Shown here piece after piece: positions 10,777 to 20,959 of a stretch of DNA of 64,000 nt. Numbering within the stretch: position 1 is the stretch's first letter; each line of letters opens with the position of its first letter. The notes below the pieces were generated by a model. That model was not told where the DNA came from and did no database searches. It saw only the letters and a list, made by a program, of their open reading frames with translations. The position numbers and the translations under genes were made by a program. The stretch is from Eurosta solidaginis (taxonomy: Eukaryota > Arthropoda > Insecta > Diptera > Tephritidae): the NCBI RefSeq assembly GCF_040869045.1, contig NC_090324.1:59983346-60047345 (forward strand). The letters run 5' to 3'.

Positions 10777-11214
10777 CTACAATCAGCAACTACCGATTTC
10801 TAAAAGAAAATATGAAGACTTACAGGACTTAAAACGTATGATTCCAGCAGACTTCATTCATTTTATGACAATTTGCCACCTCAATGATATAATTAAATTA
10901 ATATGAATTCTGTTTTTTATAATATCCTAACAAATAAAACCTTAATTTAAAACAAAATATTATTTTTATTTAATAGCTTTGAAGCATTTTCGTTGTATAC
11001 ATATAAGTGCAGCAAACGAGTAACTTATAAATCAAGTTTCAAAAATTAAATTATCGTTAATGCAGAAAACACCTGTGTTTTAAAAAGTTCGTTTTATGCG
11101 TAAACTAACATAGATAAGTATATAATTTTTACTTGTGCACATAGCTATAATTCATGTGTTAATAATTGCATTAAAATTTTTACATAAAAAACGACGGTAA
11201 AAATAAATAATAGT

Positions 11215-11491
11215 TTAAAAAACTAAAAACAAAACACGCTTTTATAGCTAACCGACCTAAAAGATAGAAAACAATTTTCAATTAAAAAGAATTTTATATA
11301 ACAGTAGTAGAAGGTACAACAAACATTTATAGTTAATCACCTCAAAATAAAATTATAGTAAAATTTAGTTATTAACAGATTAACTTAATTCACAGTAAAA
11401 AGCGGGGGTGCATTTGACTACATTTCACATTTTTCCTCTCAGATAGTTGCCAAGAGAATGATTGTAACATTCAATATCAAGCAACCCACGC
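11215..11491 (-). repeat. Extra inverted monomer plus spacer
   Basis: One promoter-like monomer (about 11215-11390) is followed by the inverted foldback spacer (11395-11490, gcgggggtgcatttgac and caagagaatgattgtaac). It sits outside the left terminus of foldback B in the order expected for the inner end of another foldback half, so the source may have been a head-to-tail pair of foldbacks. Confidence 0.5.
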
Positions 11492-11589
11492 TTTTTAACA
11501 CGCTTTTATTAGTTTGGCCTGTATGTAACGGAATTATTGAGCTTAATTTTCACCGTTTTCTAGAAGTCTGATTAATTTGAAACTTTGCA

Positions 11590-12610
11590 TGCGTATCAGG
11601 GACCGATGACAATGCATTAATGTGGTGGCGTGGTGACATAAGGTCAACGGCCATAAGGTCAATTGACCTTATTACCACTTTGAATGGCCATAAGTTTGAT
11701 TGAAACGTTGCACACGTATCAAGGCTCTAATGTGATGGTGCGGTGACATAAGGTCAACGGCCATAAAGTCAGTTGGCCTTATTACAACTTTGAATGGCCA
11801 TAAGTTTAATAGAAACTTTGCAAACGTATCAAGGCTCGATGACAATGCATTAATGTGATGGTGTGGTAACATAAGGTCAACGGCCATAAGCTCAATTGGC
11901 GTTATTACCATTTTGGAAGGCCATAAGTTTAATTGAAACTTTGCAAACGTATCAAGACTCGATGACAATGCATTAATGTGATAGTGTGGTTACATAAGGT
12001 CAATTGGTGTTATTACCAATTTGGAAGGCCATAAGTTTGATTAAACTTTGCACACGTATCAAGGCTCGATGACAATGCATTAATGTGATGGTGCGGTGAC
12101 ATAAGGTCAACGGCCATAAGGTCAATTGGCCTTATTACGGCTTTGAATGGCCACAAGTTTGATTGAAACTTTGCACACGTATCAAGTCTCGATTGCAATG
12201 CATTAATGGATGGTGTGGTAACATAAGGTCAACGGCCATAACAATTGGCGTTATTACCACTTTGGAAGGCCATAAGTTTGATTAAACTCTGCACACGTAT
12301 CAAGGTTAGATGACAATGCATTAATGTGATGGTGTGGTGCCTTAAGGTCAACGGCCATAAGGTCAATTGGCGTTATTACCACTTTGGAAGGCCATAAGTT
12401 TAATTGAAACTTTGCAAACGTATCATGGCTCGATGACAATGCATTAATGTGATGGTTGTGGTGACATAAGGTCAACCGACATAAGGTAAATTGGCCTTAT
12501 TACCACTTTGAATGACCATAAGTTTGATTGAAACTTTGCACACGTATCAACACAAATGACAATGCAATAATGTGATGGTGGGGTGACATAAGGTTAGCGG
12601 ACATACGGTC
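11590..12610 (-). repeat. Foldback B left array, about nine units
   Basis: Anchors fall at about 11613, 11728 (truncated), 11847, 11969, 12077, 12199, 12317, 12440 and 12563. Spacing is mostly 122-123 bp with some shortened units. Confidence 0.85.
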
Positions 12611-12639
12611 AATTAAACTTATGGCCACCCCAAATGACC

Positions 12640-13096
12640 ATAGATTTGAAACGTTGCACATAATGCGAAAAACGCATTCCTTTATTAATGAATCTGGAGT
12701 GGAGCCGAGAGCCCCGGTAATGCAGAGCTCCGAACTCCGTTGCACCTTTTGAAGCATTTTAAGATAGGTACTTTTAGCTAGTGCAGGCCACCAGACCAAG
12801 GCACCATAAAGAAGAATCGGGCGCAAAATGGCTGTGTAAATCCAGTAGGTCACCTTATGGGAGAATCCCCAGGAGGTGCCAATTGCCCTCTTGCAGGTGA
12901 ACAGCTCTGCTGCAGCCTTCTTGGATCGCTCTACTATATGGTCACTCCATAATAGCTTCCTATCCAGAATGACTCCCAAATACTTGACTTGATCGGTAAA
13001 TGCTAAGAACGTACTCCCAATTCTTGGTGGTGTAAAATTTGGTACTTTGAACCTCGTGAAGAGGATAAGCTCGGTTTTATCCTGGTTGGCTTTCAA
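12640..13096 (-). pseudogene. LINE reverse transcriptase fragment, foldback B left arm
   Basis: The best-preserved of the four RT fragments: NQDKTELILF, VKYLGVILDRKL, CKRAIGTSWGF, YGALVWWPAL and QKVQRSSELCITGALGSTPD. The frame then runs on into the array, which is not protein coding. Palm catalytic motifs are absent. Confidence 0.7.
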
Positions 13097-13538
13097 AACT
13101 GTGGCGGGTTGTCCACCTGGAGCAATTCCAGGATGTCAGCTGGGTCTGTTGGCGTCACTGGAACCCAGGCTCTAGCCCTTGGTCGTGAGGGGATATTACG
13201 CGCCTCCACTACCTTGAGGCGCGCGCCCGGATACACCACCCCTATAAGCGTGACTGCGACCTGGCGGCGTCACAGGCAATTAGCTTGACATTGCCTTGGA
13301 ACCACCCTGCATCGGTGTAAGATGGCGGTGGGCCAGCGTTGTCTTTCTTAACCTTAACGGCCACCGTAGCGAGCGCAGCCTCGATCCACTTCCACTGTTG
13401 TTTCGGGATCCTGCCATCTACGCTGCTCTCGTCTATAATGCCAATGATCTGCCGACCCTTGGCAATTTCGGCGAAAGACCGCGTCCAGCCTCCCTGCGTC
13501 TTGGCCCTTTTCGGTGCCGTGGGGTTGGATTCATCCAT
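13097..13538 (-). pseudogene. DUF4780-type ORF fragment, foldback B left arm
   Basis: The ATG at 13538 opens MDESNPTAPKRAKTQGG, followed by SFAEIAKGRQIIGIID, WKWIEAAL, WFQGNVKLIACD and a stop at about 13242. The second half continues in another frame through 13097. Same architecture and same join to RT as the other three copies. Confidence 0.6.
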
Positions 13539-13569
13539 GGGCCGCTGGCGTTTCGAGGTTTCATCCCTC

Positions 13570-13884
13570 TTGACTAAAACTTTTAAAATTACTTGAACTA
13601 AAAAATTAAAAATAAATAATTGTTTAAAAAAACCAAAAAAACGCTTTTATAGCTAACCGAACTAAAAGATAGAAAATAATTTTCAATTAGAATTTTATAT
13701 AACAGTAGTAGAAGGTCAAAAAATCATTTATAGTTAATCACATCAAAATAAAATTATAGTAAAATTTAAGTTATTAACAGAATAATTTAATTCATTGCTT
13801 GGTATTGAATTTTATAATCATTCTATTGGCAACTACCTGAGAGGAAAGATATGAAATGTAGTCAAATGCACCCCCCGCTTTTTA
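13570..13884. other. Foldback B left monomer and spacer
   Basis: One inverted monomer (about 13590-13785) and the unique spacer (about 13790-13875) with attctattggcaactacctg. No gene. Confidence 0.6.
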
Positions 13885-14280
13885 CTGTGATTTAAGTTAT
13901 TCTGCTAATAATTTAAATTTTACTATAATTTTATTTTGAGCTGATTAACCATAAATGATTGTTTGACTTTCTACTACTGCTATATAAAATTCTTTTAATT
14001 GAAAATTATTTTCTACCTTTTAGTTCGGTTATCTATAAAAGCGTATTTTTTAGTTAGTTTTTTTAAACTATTATTTATTACTGTGAATTAAATTATTCTG
14101 TAAATAACTTAAATTTTACTTTGATTTTATTTTGGGTTGATTAATTATTAATGATTGTTTGACCTTCTACTACTGTTATATAAAATTCTTTTTAATTGAA
14201 AATTATTTTCTATCTTTTAGTTCGGTTAGCTATAAAAGCGTGTTTTTTTAGTTTTTTTAAACTATTATTTATTTTTAATT
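13885..14280 (+). promoter_or_regulatory. Two 196-bp TATA-bearing monomers, foldback B right
   Basis: The word ctgtga starts at 13885 and ctgtgaatta at 14081, a 196-bp period identical to foldback A. Both TATA words are intact here: tataaaag at 14034-14041 and 14231-14238. The DUF4780 ATG lies at 14346. The element terminus (ctaataaaagcgtgtt) resembles the monomer end (gctataaaagcgtgtt). Promoter function is inferred. Confidence 0.5.
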
Positions 14281-14345
14281 TTTTAGTTCAAGTAATTTTA
14301 AAATTTTTAGTCGAGAGTGATGAAACCTCGAAACGCCAGCGGTCC

Positions 14346-14787
14346 ATGGATGAATCCAACCCCACGGCACCGAAAAGGGCCAAGACGCAGGGAGGCTGGA
14401 CGCGGTCTTTCGCCGAAATTGCCAAGGGTCGGCAGATCATTGGCATTATAGACGAGAGCAGCGAAGATGGCAGGATCCCGAGACAACAGTGGAAGTGGAT
14501 CGAGGCTGCGCTCGCTACGGTGGCCGTTAAGGTTAAGAAAGACAACGCTGGCCCACCGCCATCTTACACCGATGCAGTGTGGTTCCAGGGCAATGTCAAG
14601 CTAATTGCCTGTGACGACGCCAGGTCGCAGTCACACTGATAGGGGAGGTATATCAGGGCGCGCGCTTCAAGGTAGTGGAGGCGAGTGATATCCGTTCACG
14701 ACCAAGGGCTAGAGCCTGGGTTCCATTGACGCCAACCGACCCAGCTGACATCCTGGAGCTGCTCCAGGAGTACAATCCGCCACAGGT
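14346..14787 (+). pseudogene. DUF4780-type ORF fragment, foldback B right arm
   Basis: The ATG at 14346 opens MDESNPTAPKRAKTQGG; SFAEIAKGRQIIGIID, PRQQWKWIEAAL and WFQGNVKLIACDD follow, with a stop after SQSH near 14639. The rest (RARAWVPLTPTDPADILELL) is in another frame. Confidence 0.6.
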
Positions 14788-15147
14788 TTGGAAATCAATC
14801 CGGATAAACCCGATCTTGTCCTCTTCACGAGGTACAAAGTACCAAATCTTACACCGCCAAGAATTCGGGGTACGTTCTTAGCGTTTAGCGATCAAGTCAA
14901 GTATTTGGGAGTTATTCTGGATAGGAAGCTATTATGGAGTGACCATATAGTGGAGCGAGTTAAGAAGGCAGAAGCAGAGCTGTTCACCTGCAAGAGGGCA
15001 ATAGGCAAATCCTGGGGATTCTCCCCTAAGGTTACCTGCTGGATTTACACTGCCATTTTGCGGCCGATTCTTCCTTATGGTGCCTTGGTCTGGTGGCCTG
15101 CACTAGCTAAAAGTACCTATCTTAATATGCCACTCCAGATTCATTAA
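14788..15147 (+). pseudogene. LINE reverse transcriptase fragment, foldback B right arm
   Basis: It has NPDKPDLVLF, VKYLGVILDRKL, CKRAIGKSWGF and YGALVWWPAL, ending STYLNMPLQIH with the right-arm deletion shared with foldback A. Confidence 0.7.
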
Positions 15148-15239
15148 TAAAGGAATGCGTTTTTCGCATTATGTGCAATGTTTCAAATCTATGGTCATTT
15201 CGGATGGTCATAAGTTCAATTGACCTTACGTCCGTTAAC

Positions 15240-15800
15240 CTTATGTCACCCCACCATCACATTATTGCATTGTCATTTGTCTTGATACGTGTGCAAAGTT
15301 TCAATTAAACTTATAGCCTTACAATGTGGTAATAACGCCAATTGACCTTATGGCCGTTGACCTTATGTCACCACACCATCACATTAATGCATTGTCATCG
15401 AGCCTTGATACGTGTGCAAAGTTTCAATCAATCTTGTGGCCATTAAAAGTCGTAATAAGGTCAATTGGCCTTATGGCCGTTGAACTTATGCCACCGCACC
15501 ATCACATTAATGCATCGTCATCGAGCCTTGATACGTGTGCAACGTTTAATTAAACTTATGGCCTTCCAAAGTGGTAATAACGCCAATTGACCTTATGGCC
15601 GTTGACCCTATGTCACCACACCATCACATTAATGCATTGTCATCGAGCCTTGATACGTTTGCAAAGTTTCTATTAAACTTATGGCCATCCAAAGTTGTAA
15701 TAAGGCCAATTGACTTTATGGCCGTTGACCTTATGTCACTACACCACCACAGTAATGCATTGTCATCGGTCCTTGATACGTATGCAAAGTTTCAAATTAA
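15240..15800 (+). repeat. Foldback B right array, about five units
   Basis: Five anchors (cattattgca, then cattaatgca variants) between 15260 and 15755, spaced about 123 bp. Half as many as the corresponding arm of foldback A. Confidence 0.85.
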
Positions 15801-15880
15801 TCAGACTTCTAGAAACCGGTGAAAATTAAGCTCAAAAATTCCGTTACAGACAGGCCAAGCTAATAAAAGCGTGTTAAAAA

Positions 15881-16147
15881 TAAACAGCTTTTTTTGTTTC
15901 CTGAAAAGTTACCTTTTTTAAGATACGAGATTGAGAAAGTAAGGCATCAATATCTTACTTTCTTCAAAAAATATTCACCTAAAGAAGTAGCTCTAGAATG
16001 CCCTTTCAAAATATGGGCATCACACGAAAGCATGAGAAAGTGCTTTTGCGTTGGATTGTTTTCAATGCAATGTTCTAATTAATCCCTACATATAAGAAAA
16101 TTGTAACAGGCCTATGCCTTTAGATTGAACATATAAAAGAAAAATTG
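15881..16147. other. Dispersed repeat right of foldback B, no gene
   Basis: Second copy of 7411-7677 with scattered substitutions. No gene is recognised. Confidence 0.5.
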
Positions 16148-16324
16148 ATGCCAGAGGTCATTATTAGAGTAACTAAGTCCAAACCTACTCGAACATCTAG
16201 CCGAATGTTTTTCATTAACGCTATCAAAATATGGAACTTGATTCCAGAAAGTGTTAAAGCTCGTTTGAATAGACAAAACTATAAATCGGAAATATACAGA
16301 TATTTTTGTGATCTTGCCTTCTGA
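16148..16324 (+). pseudogene. 3' end of a LINE pol ORF, copy 2
   Basis: Second copy of the 58-codon tail, with the FFI.AIKIWN.IP motif and the same stop. It differs from copy 1 by several substitutions (for example FFVS against FFIN). Confidence 0.6.
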
Positions 16325-18665
16325 CTACATACCACTTCCTGCCAATATCTTCCTTTTTCTTTTCTCTCGTCTTCTATTTTCAAAACTACCCCTATAATGT
16401 ATCTTATTTCCTATTTTCATTTATTAAATTCCATTTAAAAATATTTTTTTGCCCCCCACTTAAAAATGTGAGGTCACTTTGGCGACCTTGCCCATCGTTG
16501 ATCTTAAATATGTAAAAATCAGTTTTAATGTGCTGAATGAACGTTCGCAGCTAGCAATTGATATATTTGAAGTGCCATTGGCAAGTTTGGAAAAACATCT
16601 TCTCCATACGAGATTATGAAAGTAAGTAATTCTAACGGAGTTTTAGGTACAATTTCTTTTCTACTGCAAAGTAAAAATTTGCAGTCACATATTTCGATAA
16701 AAAGTTCTGTTCCAGCGAAATCTGTATTATAAAATTCACCAAAATTGTTACAATTTATTTCTAAGTCGTTATCAACATTATCCTTGTTTAACAAATTTCC
16801 AACGTCGAAGAGAAAACCTATTTTAGAATTAAGGTAATTTAGTCATGTAAATCTAGTACGTATTTCTTTTTGGAGATGATCTAGAACACTTTTCATAACG
16901 CGTGAGATTTCATATTCTGCGGAAAGACTAACATCTCTAGCCGATGTTCCGGGCATTTTGCGGCGCCTTCTTACACGTTTTACTATAACATAATCCCATG
17001 TTTCACAAAGAGACTTAGCTTTTTCTATTGATGCTTCACAGAGAGTGTCTCGAATTTCGGATATTTCAGTCGCTAATGATTTAAGATCATGATACGATTC
17101 TCTAAAATTCATCTCCGGATCTTGTAATCTCAGCTGCACGATCAATCCTCCGTAAGATTTCATACCAGAAATGAGCTAATGTTATGAAACTAAAATGTAG
17201 TATGTTTTGAAGCAGAATTGTAGCTTCGCTTCTGGTGTTAACTGAGGTGTTATTGTCCTCTGCTAATTGTTCTAAGAGTTCTACTACATTCTCTAGCCTA
17301 TCGACGATATCGCTAACCGCTTGTATTCTCGCGCTCCACCGTTTCAGATTCACGTTTGACAGTTTTTGTTAAAGCATTTTTTAATAATTCCCGTCGGAAC
17401 TTTGAACCTGAGAAAAAAGATATATGTTTTCAATTATTCCAAAACATTTCGCAAACGATTGTATCTTGTTTGGCTGCAGTAACGCCTACTAAATTTAAGG
17501 AGTGGTTATCACAATTTACAAATAATGCTTTATGCTTTTTATTCTTTGTTGAACGCCAGATATGTCACCTGCCATCACGCTAGCATTATCGGAACATTGT
17601 GATCTGCAGTTCGCTAATAAAATTTCGTCGGCCCTAATTTTTCTAAAATTGTATTTTCGACCGAGGCAGCTTCTTTAGCATGTATTTCAACAAAGCCCAA
17701 AACAGATTCTTTAATGCAAACTTTTTTATTTATAAAATCAACCTCTACATACCTAACGACTTGAGACATTTGTTCTCGATGGGAAATATCAGGAGTTGAG
17801 TCAAACAACAGTCCATAATATTTATTTCATTTGATATCATTTAACAGTTCTTTTCGAACTGTAGATGCCAGAAGGTGAATGTGAATCTGTGGAGACAAAT
17901 ATGCAACTTTTTTTGGATTTTCTGTGGCATGTTTAAAATGATTTGCTAGTAGCGGATCAAACTGAGCTACAAGACTAAGTAACCGTAATAGGTTTCCTAT
18001 ATTTTTACCATCTTGAAGTGGTAGTTATTCAACATGGCCACGTAAGGAAGATTTTGTATTATTAAATATTTTATGCAAGCTAATATTCTTTGCAGTATAT
18101 TTCGCCACCATTCATTTTCGGACTGTATATTAAGTTCTAATGATGCATCAAGTCCCGTTCTGTTCGTTCTGTTTCTTTCCAATCCGTTAGTGATTTTTGT
18201 GATTTGTTCTTCTCTCATGGCTTATTAAGTTATCTTTTTCCTACATTTATTAAAACCAGAAGAATTAACGAAGGACGATGGTAAAGCGGAATTTAATGTA
18301 GGAAACAGTATGCTGCATTATTTTTTGGGGAGTATAACAACCAAGTTCGGTTCACTGCAGTCCCTTAATTTTCGTTACCGACCCGTCGAGAGAACTAAGA
18401 TTTTTGGCATTATTCGGTTAGTTGTTGTTGTTGCTTCATTTAGGCTGAACTCGTTTTGAAATGTGGAAGAACCTTGAATTATCATTTCATTTCGCAGTTG
18501 GCTCGATATTATAGGGAGATTATTGCTAAATTTTAAATAAGCAACATCCTTGTACTTCAGAACGTCCGAAATTACAGCAAGTATTTTTGTGCTTTCTATA
18601 ATAGTTGAACATGTATTCACATTTTCTGATGTAGTTGGGCCTTCCTCGTCAGAGTCTAGTATTAT

Positions 18666-19183
18666 ACTGTTTTCACACACAAACTTAATGATATCATTTC
18701 ACCTGCTAATGAAATCGTAAATTTTTTGCTTTCACACAGAAGTAACTGCTCGATTAGTATGAAGGGTGAGACAGACAATCATGGCGGAATGATACAAGGT
18801 GGGAGCATGGTGACATACCTACAAACAAAAAAAATTCCATGTACTTGTAAATTCGATGGACAAATGTCAAAATCGTAGTTGATATATCAAATCAAATAAA
18901 AAAGGTTATAATCAGCTGTTCGATGCGGCCACCTTGTATCGCTCCGCCATGCATACAATGACATTTACTTTGACAAATGACATTTTTAAGCACTTAACAC
19001 ACCAAAAACGAAGATGCGGAACGCGGCCAACAGAGTTGCATTGTGCTTTTGACTTCATTAGGCATTCGATTAGCTACTAATGAAATAATTATAGATTCGA
19101 ATTTTGTAGGGAAGATTGAGCTCAATAAGCGTCTTAATGTAGAAAACTGCCTTTATTATTCAATAAGCCGTCTGTGCGAAATT
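18666..19183. mobile_element. Nested MITE in hAT copy 2, with 8-9-bp target duplication
   Basis: The insert is flanked by tagtattat at 18657-18665 and 19183-19191 (the outermost t may be coincidental). Copy 1 has a single tagtattat at 10212-10220, which is the empty site. Ends are weak inverted repeats (tttcacacaca against rc tttcgcacaga). A related end fragment is at 57459-57588. The 8-bp target duplication suggests a hAT-type MITE. Confidence 0.8.
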
Positions 19184-19211
19184 AGTATTATTTCAGTTGT
19201 GTTATTGGTGG

Positions 19212-19525
19212 ACTTGTAAAGTACAAGTATATTCTGAGTATACATGTAGTACTACCAAATAGCACATGTACAAAAGTACTTCAAACGGTAAGTATCACAT
19301 TAAATTTGAAAATAAAATTACATATACTTATCTCATTAAAGTTATCAGAATTTCTTAAAAAAATTTCACAGAAAAAACCCCTTGTACTTACCAAGTACTT
19401 AAAAGTGCCGCACTTGTACTTCAATAATTCAATTGCAAGTACTGCAGTGGTAATACTTGTCCTTTTCAAGTACCATTACCCAGGCATTAATTCTTTTACA
19501 TATAATTGTACTTACTTTTTACAGG
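19212..19525. repeat. AAGTAC-rich block inside hAT ORF, copy 2
   Basis: Matches 10241-10557, with a short extra segment (ccaaatagc) and a small deletion. Its presence in both copies shows it predates the duplication. Confidence 0.55.
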
Positions 19526-19755
19526 TCTGGTCATTATTATACAAAAGATTTGCAGATGGTGCGCAACTTGGATCTGTTTCTGACGCAGAATCTGATTTTA
19601 TAGTTTCATCCATTTTATCTTCTCTATTTTTTTTTTTGCGAAATTTTTCTTAAATATGATTCCACTATTTCTTTAGATTTCACAGCTTCTTTTTCTTGCT
19701 GAAGTTTTCTTTTTCGATTCTTGGAACCCCTAAATTTTACGCCTGCTGTCGACAT

Positions 19756-20110
19756 TGTCTTAAATTAATTAAGATATAACTGTTAAATAACATATCATAT
19801 ATAAAGAACTGAATGCAGCTTATTTGAGAATACAACAGGAAAGTGAGAAATATTTCGAATTTTTAATCTAATTATATGTTTTAAATATAAGTACAAAAAT
19901 AATTCGCAGTGAGTTAAAGCTTAAAACTATGGACAGAATAATAGTCCTGAGTTCGAGTGGCACAAAAAAAAAAAAAATAGTTTACTTCAGTTCTAAGTAT
20001 ACCAAAGTATACTATAGTCAGTTAAGTGGCGAGCTCTAATTAACAATTAATTTTAAAGAAATATTTAAATACTGCCTTAAATTTCACAAATGTATTTTCC
20101 AATCAAAAAA
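19756..20110. other. Flank of hAT copy 2, no gene
   Basis: AT-rich. Contains a poly-A run near 19965 and a near-palindrome agtataccaaagtatact at 19996-20013. No gene is seen. Confidence 0.4.
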
Positions 20111-20164
20111 AAGGAGTTCAGCAACTAAAAATCTATAATAGGATTAAGTTTTATTGAAAATAGT
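20111..20164 (+). repeat. 54-bp direct repeat, left copy
   Basis: Starts aaggagttcagcaactaaaa and recurs at 23793-23846 with a single mismatch. The two copies bracket 3.6 kb of Helitron and other repeat sequence. Confidence 0.8.
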
Positions 20165-20362
20165 GATCAGTTTACTTTTAGTAATTGAAAATCGACAGAA
20201 AAAAATATAATATTTTTTAAACATATATGACCCGCATACATAGTTTTGAAATTTTTTCCAATATCTTTTTTTGTCACATGGGGAAATTTGATTTTGTTAC
20301 CACTTTTTGCAAGTGCGGCGTTTCAGAAAATAACACCGAATTTTCTTAAAATTAATTTTACA
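20165..20362. other. AT-rich spacer, no gene
   Basis: No recognised feature other than AT-rich sequence between the direct repeat and the Helitron-like fragment. Confidence 0.3.
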
Positions 20363-20820
20363 TCTATATATATAAAAATCAAATTCTGTGTGTGCGTTCG
20401 CTATGGAAACGTATTTCCCACACTTCAATCATCACCAAATTTTGGCTATACGGTCCTTCGATCAACGCGAAGGTCTTAGGCTAAAAATAATTTCGATATA
20501 TAAAAGGGGCGTGGCACCTCCCATACAAATGGAATATATCATACTGCATATCTCTGGATGTAGTGATGGTAGGATAATGAAAATTGGTGAGGAGTCATAT
20601 GACGTTAAGTCCTAACACCTCCAGTAAATGTGGAATTGGGAAAAAAAAGGCGTGGCACCTTCCCTACAAATTGGATTTTTCAGAACTATGGCTGCCGTAC
20701 CAACTTAGGTTAAGTTAACACCTAAAGTTTTACTGCATTGTTGAGGTTGCCTGTTATTCCTTTTGGACGTTTAGTATTCTGCCGCTGTTAAAAAAATTTG
20801 TTAGCTTCAGTCTATCTACA
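20363..20820 (+). mobile_element. Helitron-like 5' end fragment
   Basis: It begins after an A with tctatatatataaaaatc, the form many insect Helitron 5' ends take, followed by tgtgtgtgcgttcgctatgg and ggcgtggcacc repeats. No matching 3' hairpin was found, so it is likely a fragment into which, or beside which, the element at 20821 inserted. Confidence 0.45.
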
Positions 20821-20959
20821 TCTAATATATAAAATTCTCCTGTCACGGTTTTAGAGGCTTAACTCCTCCGCAACGGCTGAACCGATTCTCATGAAATTTT
20901 TTGAGCATATTGGGTAGGTCTGAGAATCGGCCAACGTCTACCTTTTTTCGCTACGTGCC

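Larger units (their letters stand above)
11492..15880. mobile_element. Foldback composite element B (both termini present)
   Basis: Termini are inverted: left tttttaacacgcttttatta from 11492, right ataaaagcgtgttaaaaa ending 15880. They continue inward through gtaacggaattattgagc-type and ctagaagtctgattaatttg-type sequence. Arms then hold array, RT, DUF4780 and monomer(s) around a spacer at about 13790-13875. Total length is about 4.39 kb. No transposase is encoded and no convincing target duplication was found. Confidence 0.7.
10777..19728 (+). repeat. Tandem segmental duplication, copy 2
   Basis: Same order and orientation as 2448-10761, with extra sequence at about 11131-11490, a 517/518-bp MITE at 18666 and different array lengths. 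A 17-18-bp deletion near 16560 removes agatagtcaagac-type sequence retained at 8095-8112. The natural right flank (hAT start at 19755) is retained. Confidence 0.85.
16490..19755 (-). pseudogene. hAT transposase remnant (DUF4371/ZMYM1-like), copy 2
   Basis: This copy keeps the probable start at 19755: MSTAGVKFRGSKNRKRK and QQEKEAVKSKEI, a basic N-terminus usual for this family. It continues through the AAGTAC-rich block, the acidic DSDEEGPTTSEN region near 18640, DSTPDISHREQMS near 17790 and the C-terminal region near 16500-16790. The SCERSF motif is damaged by a deletion near 16560 and a MITE interrupts the ORF at 18666. Many stops and frameshifts; non-functional. A possible terminal inverted repeat beginning tagagctcgccac (minus strand, about 20038) is too uncertain to claim. 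Confidence 0.75.
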
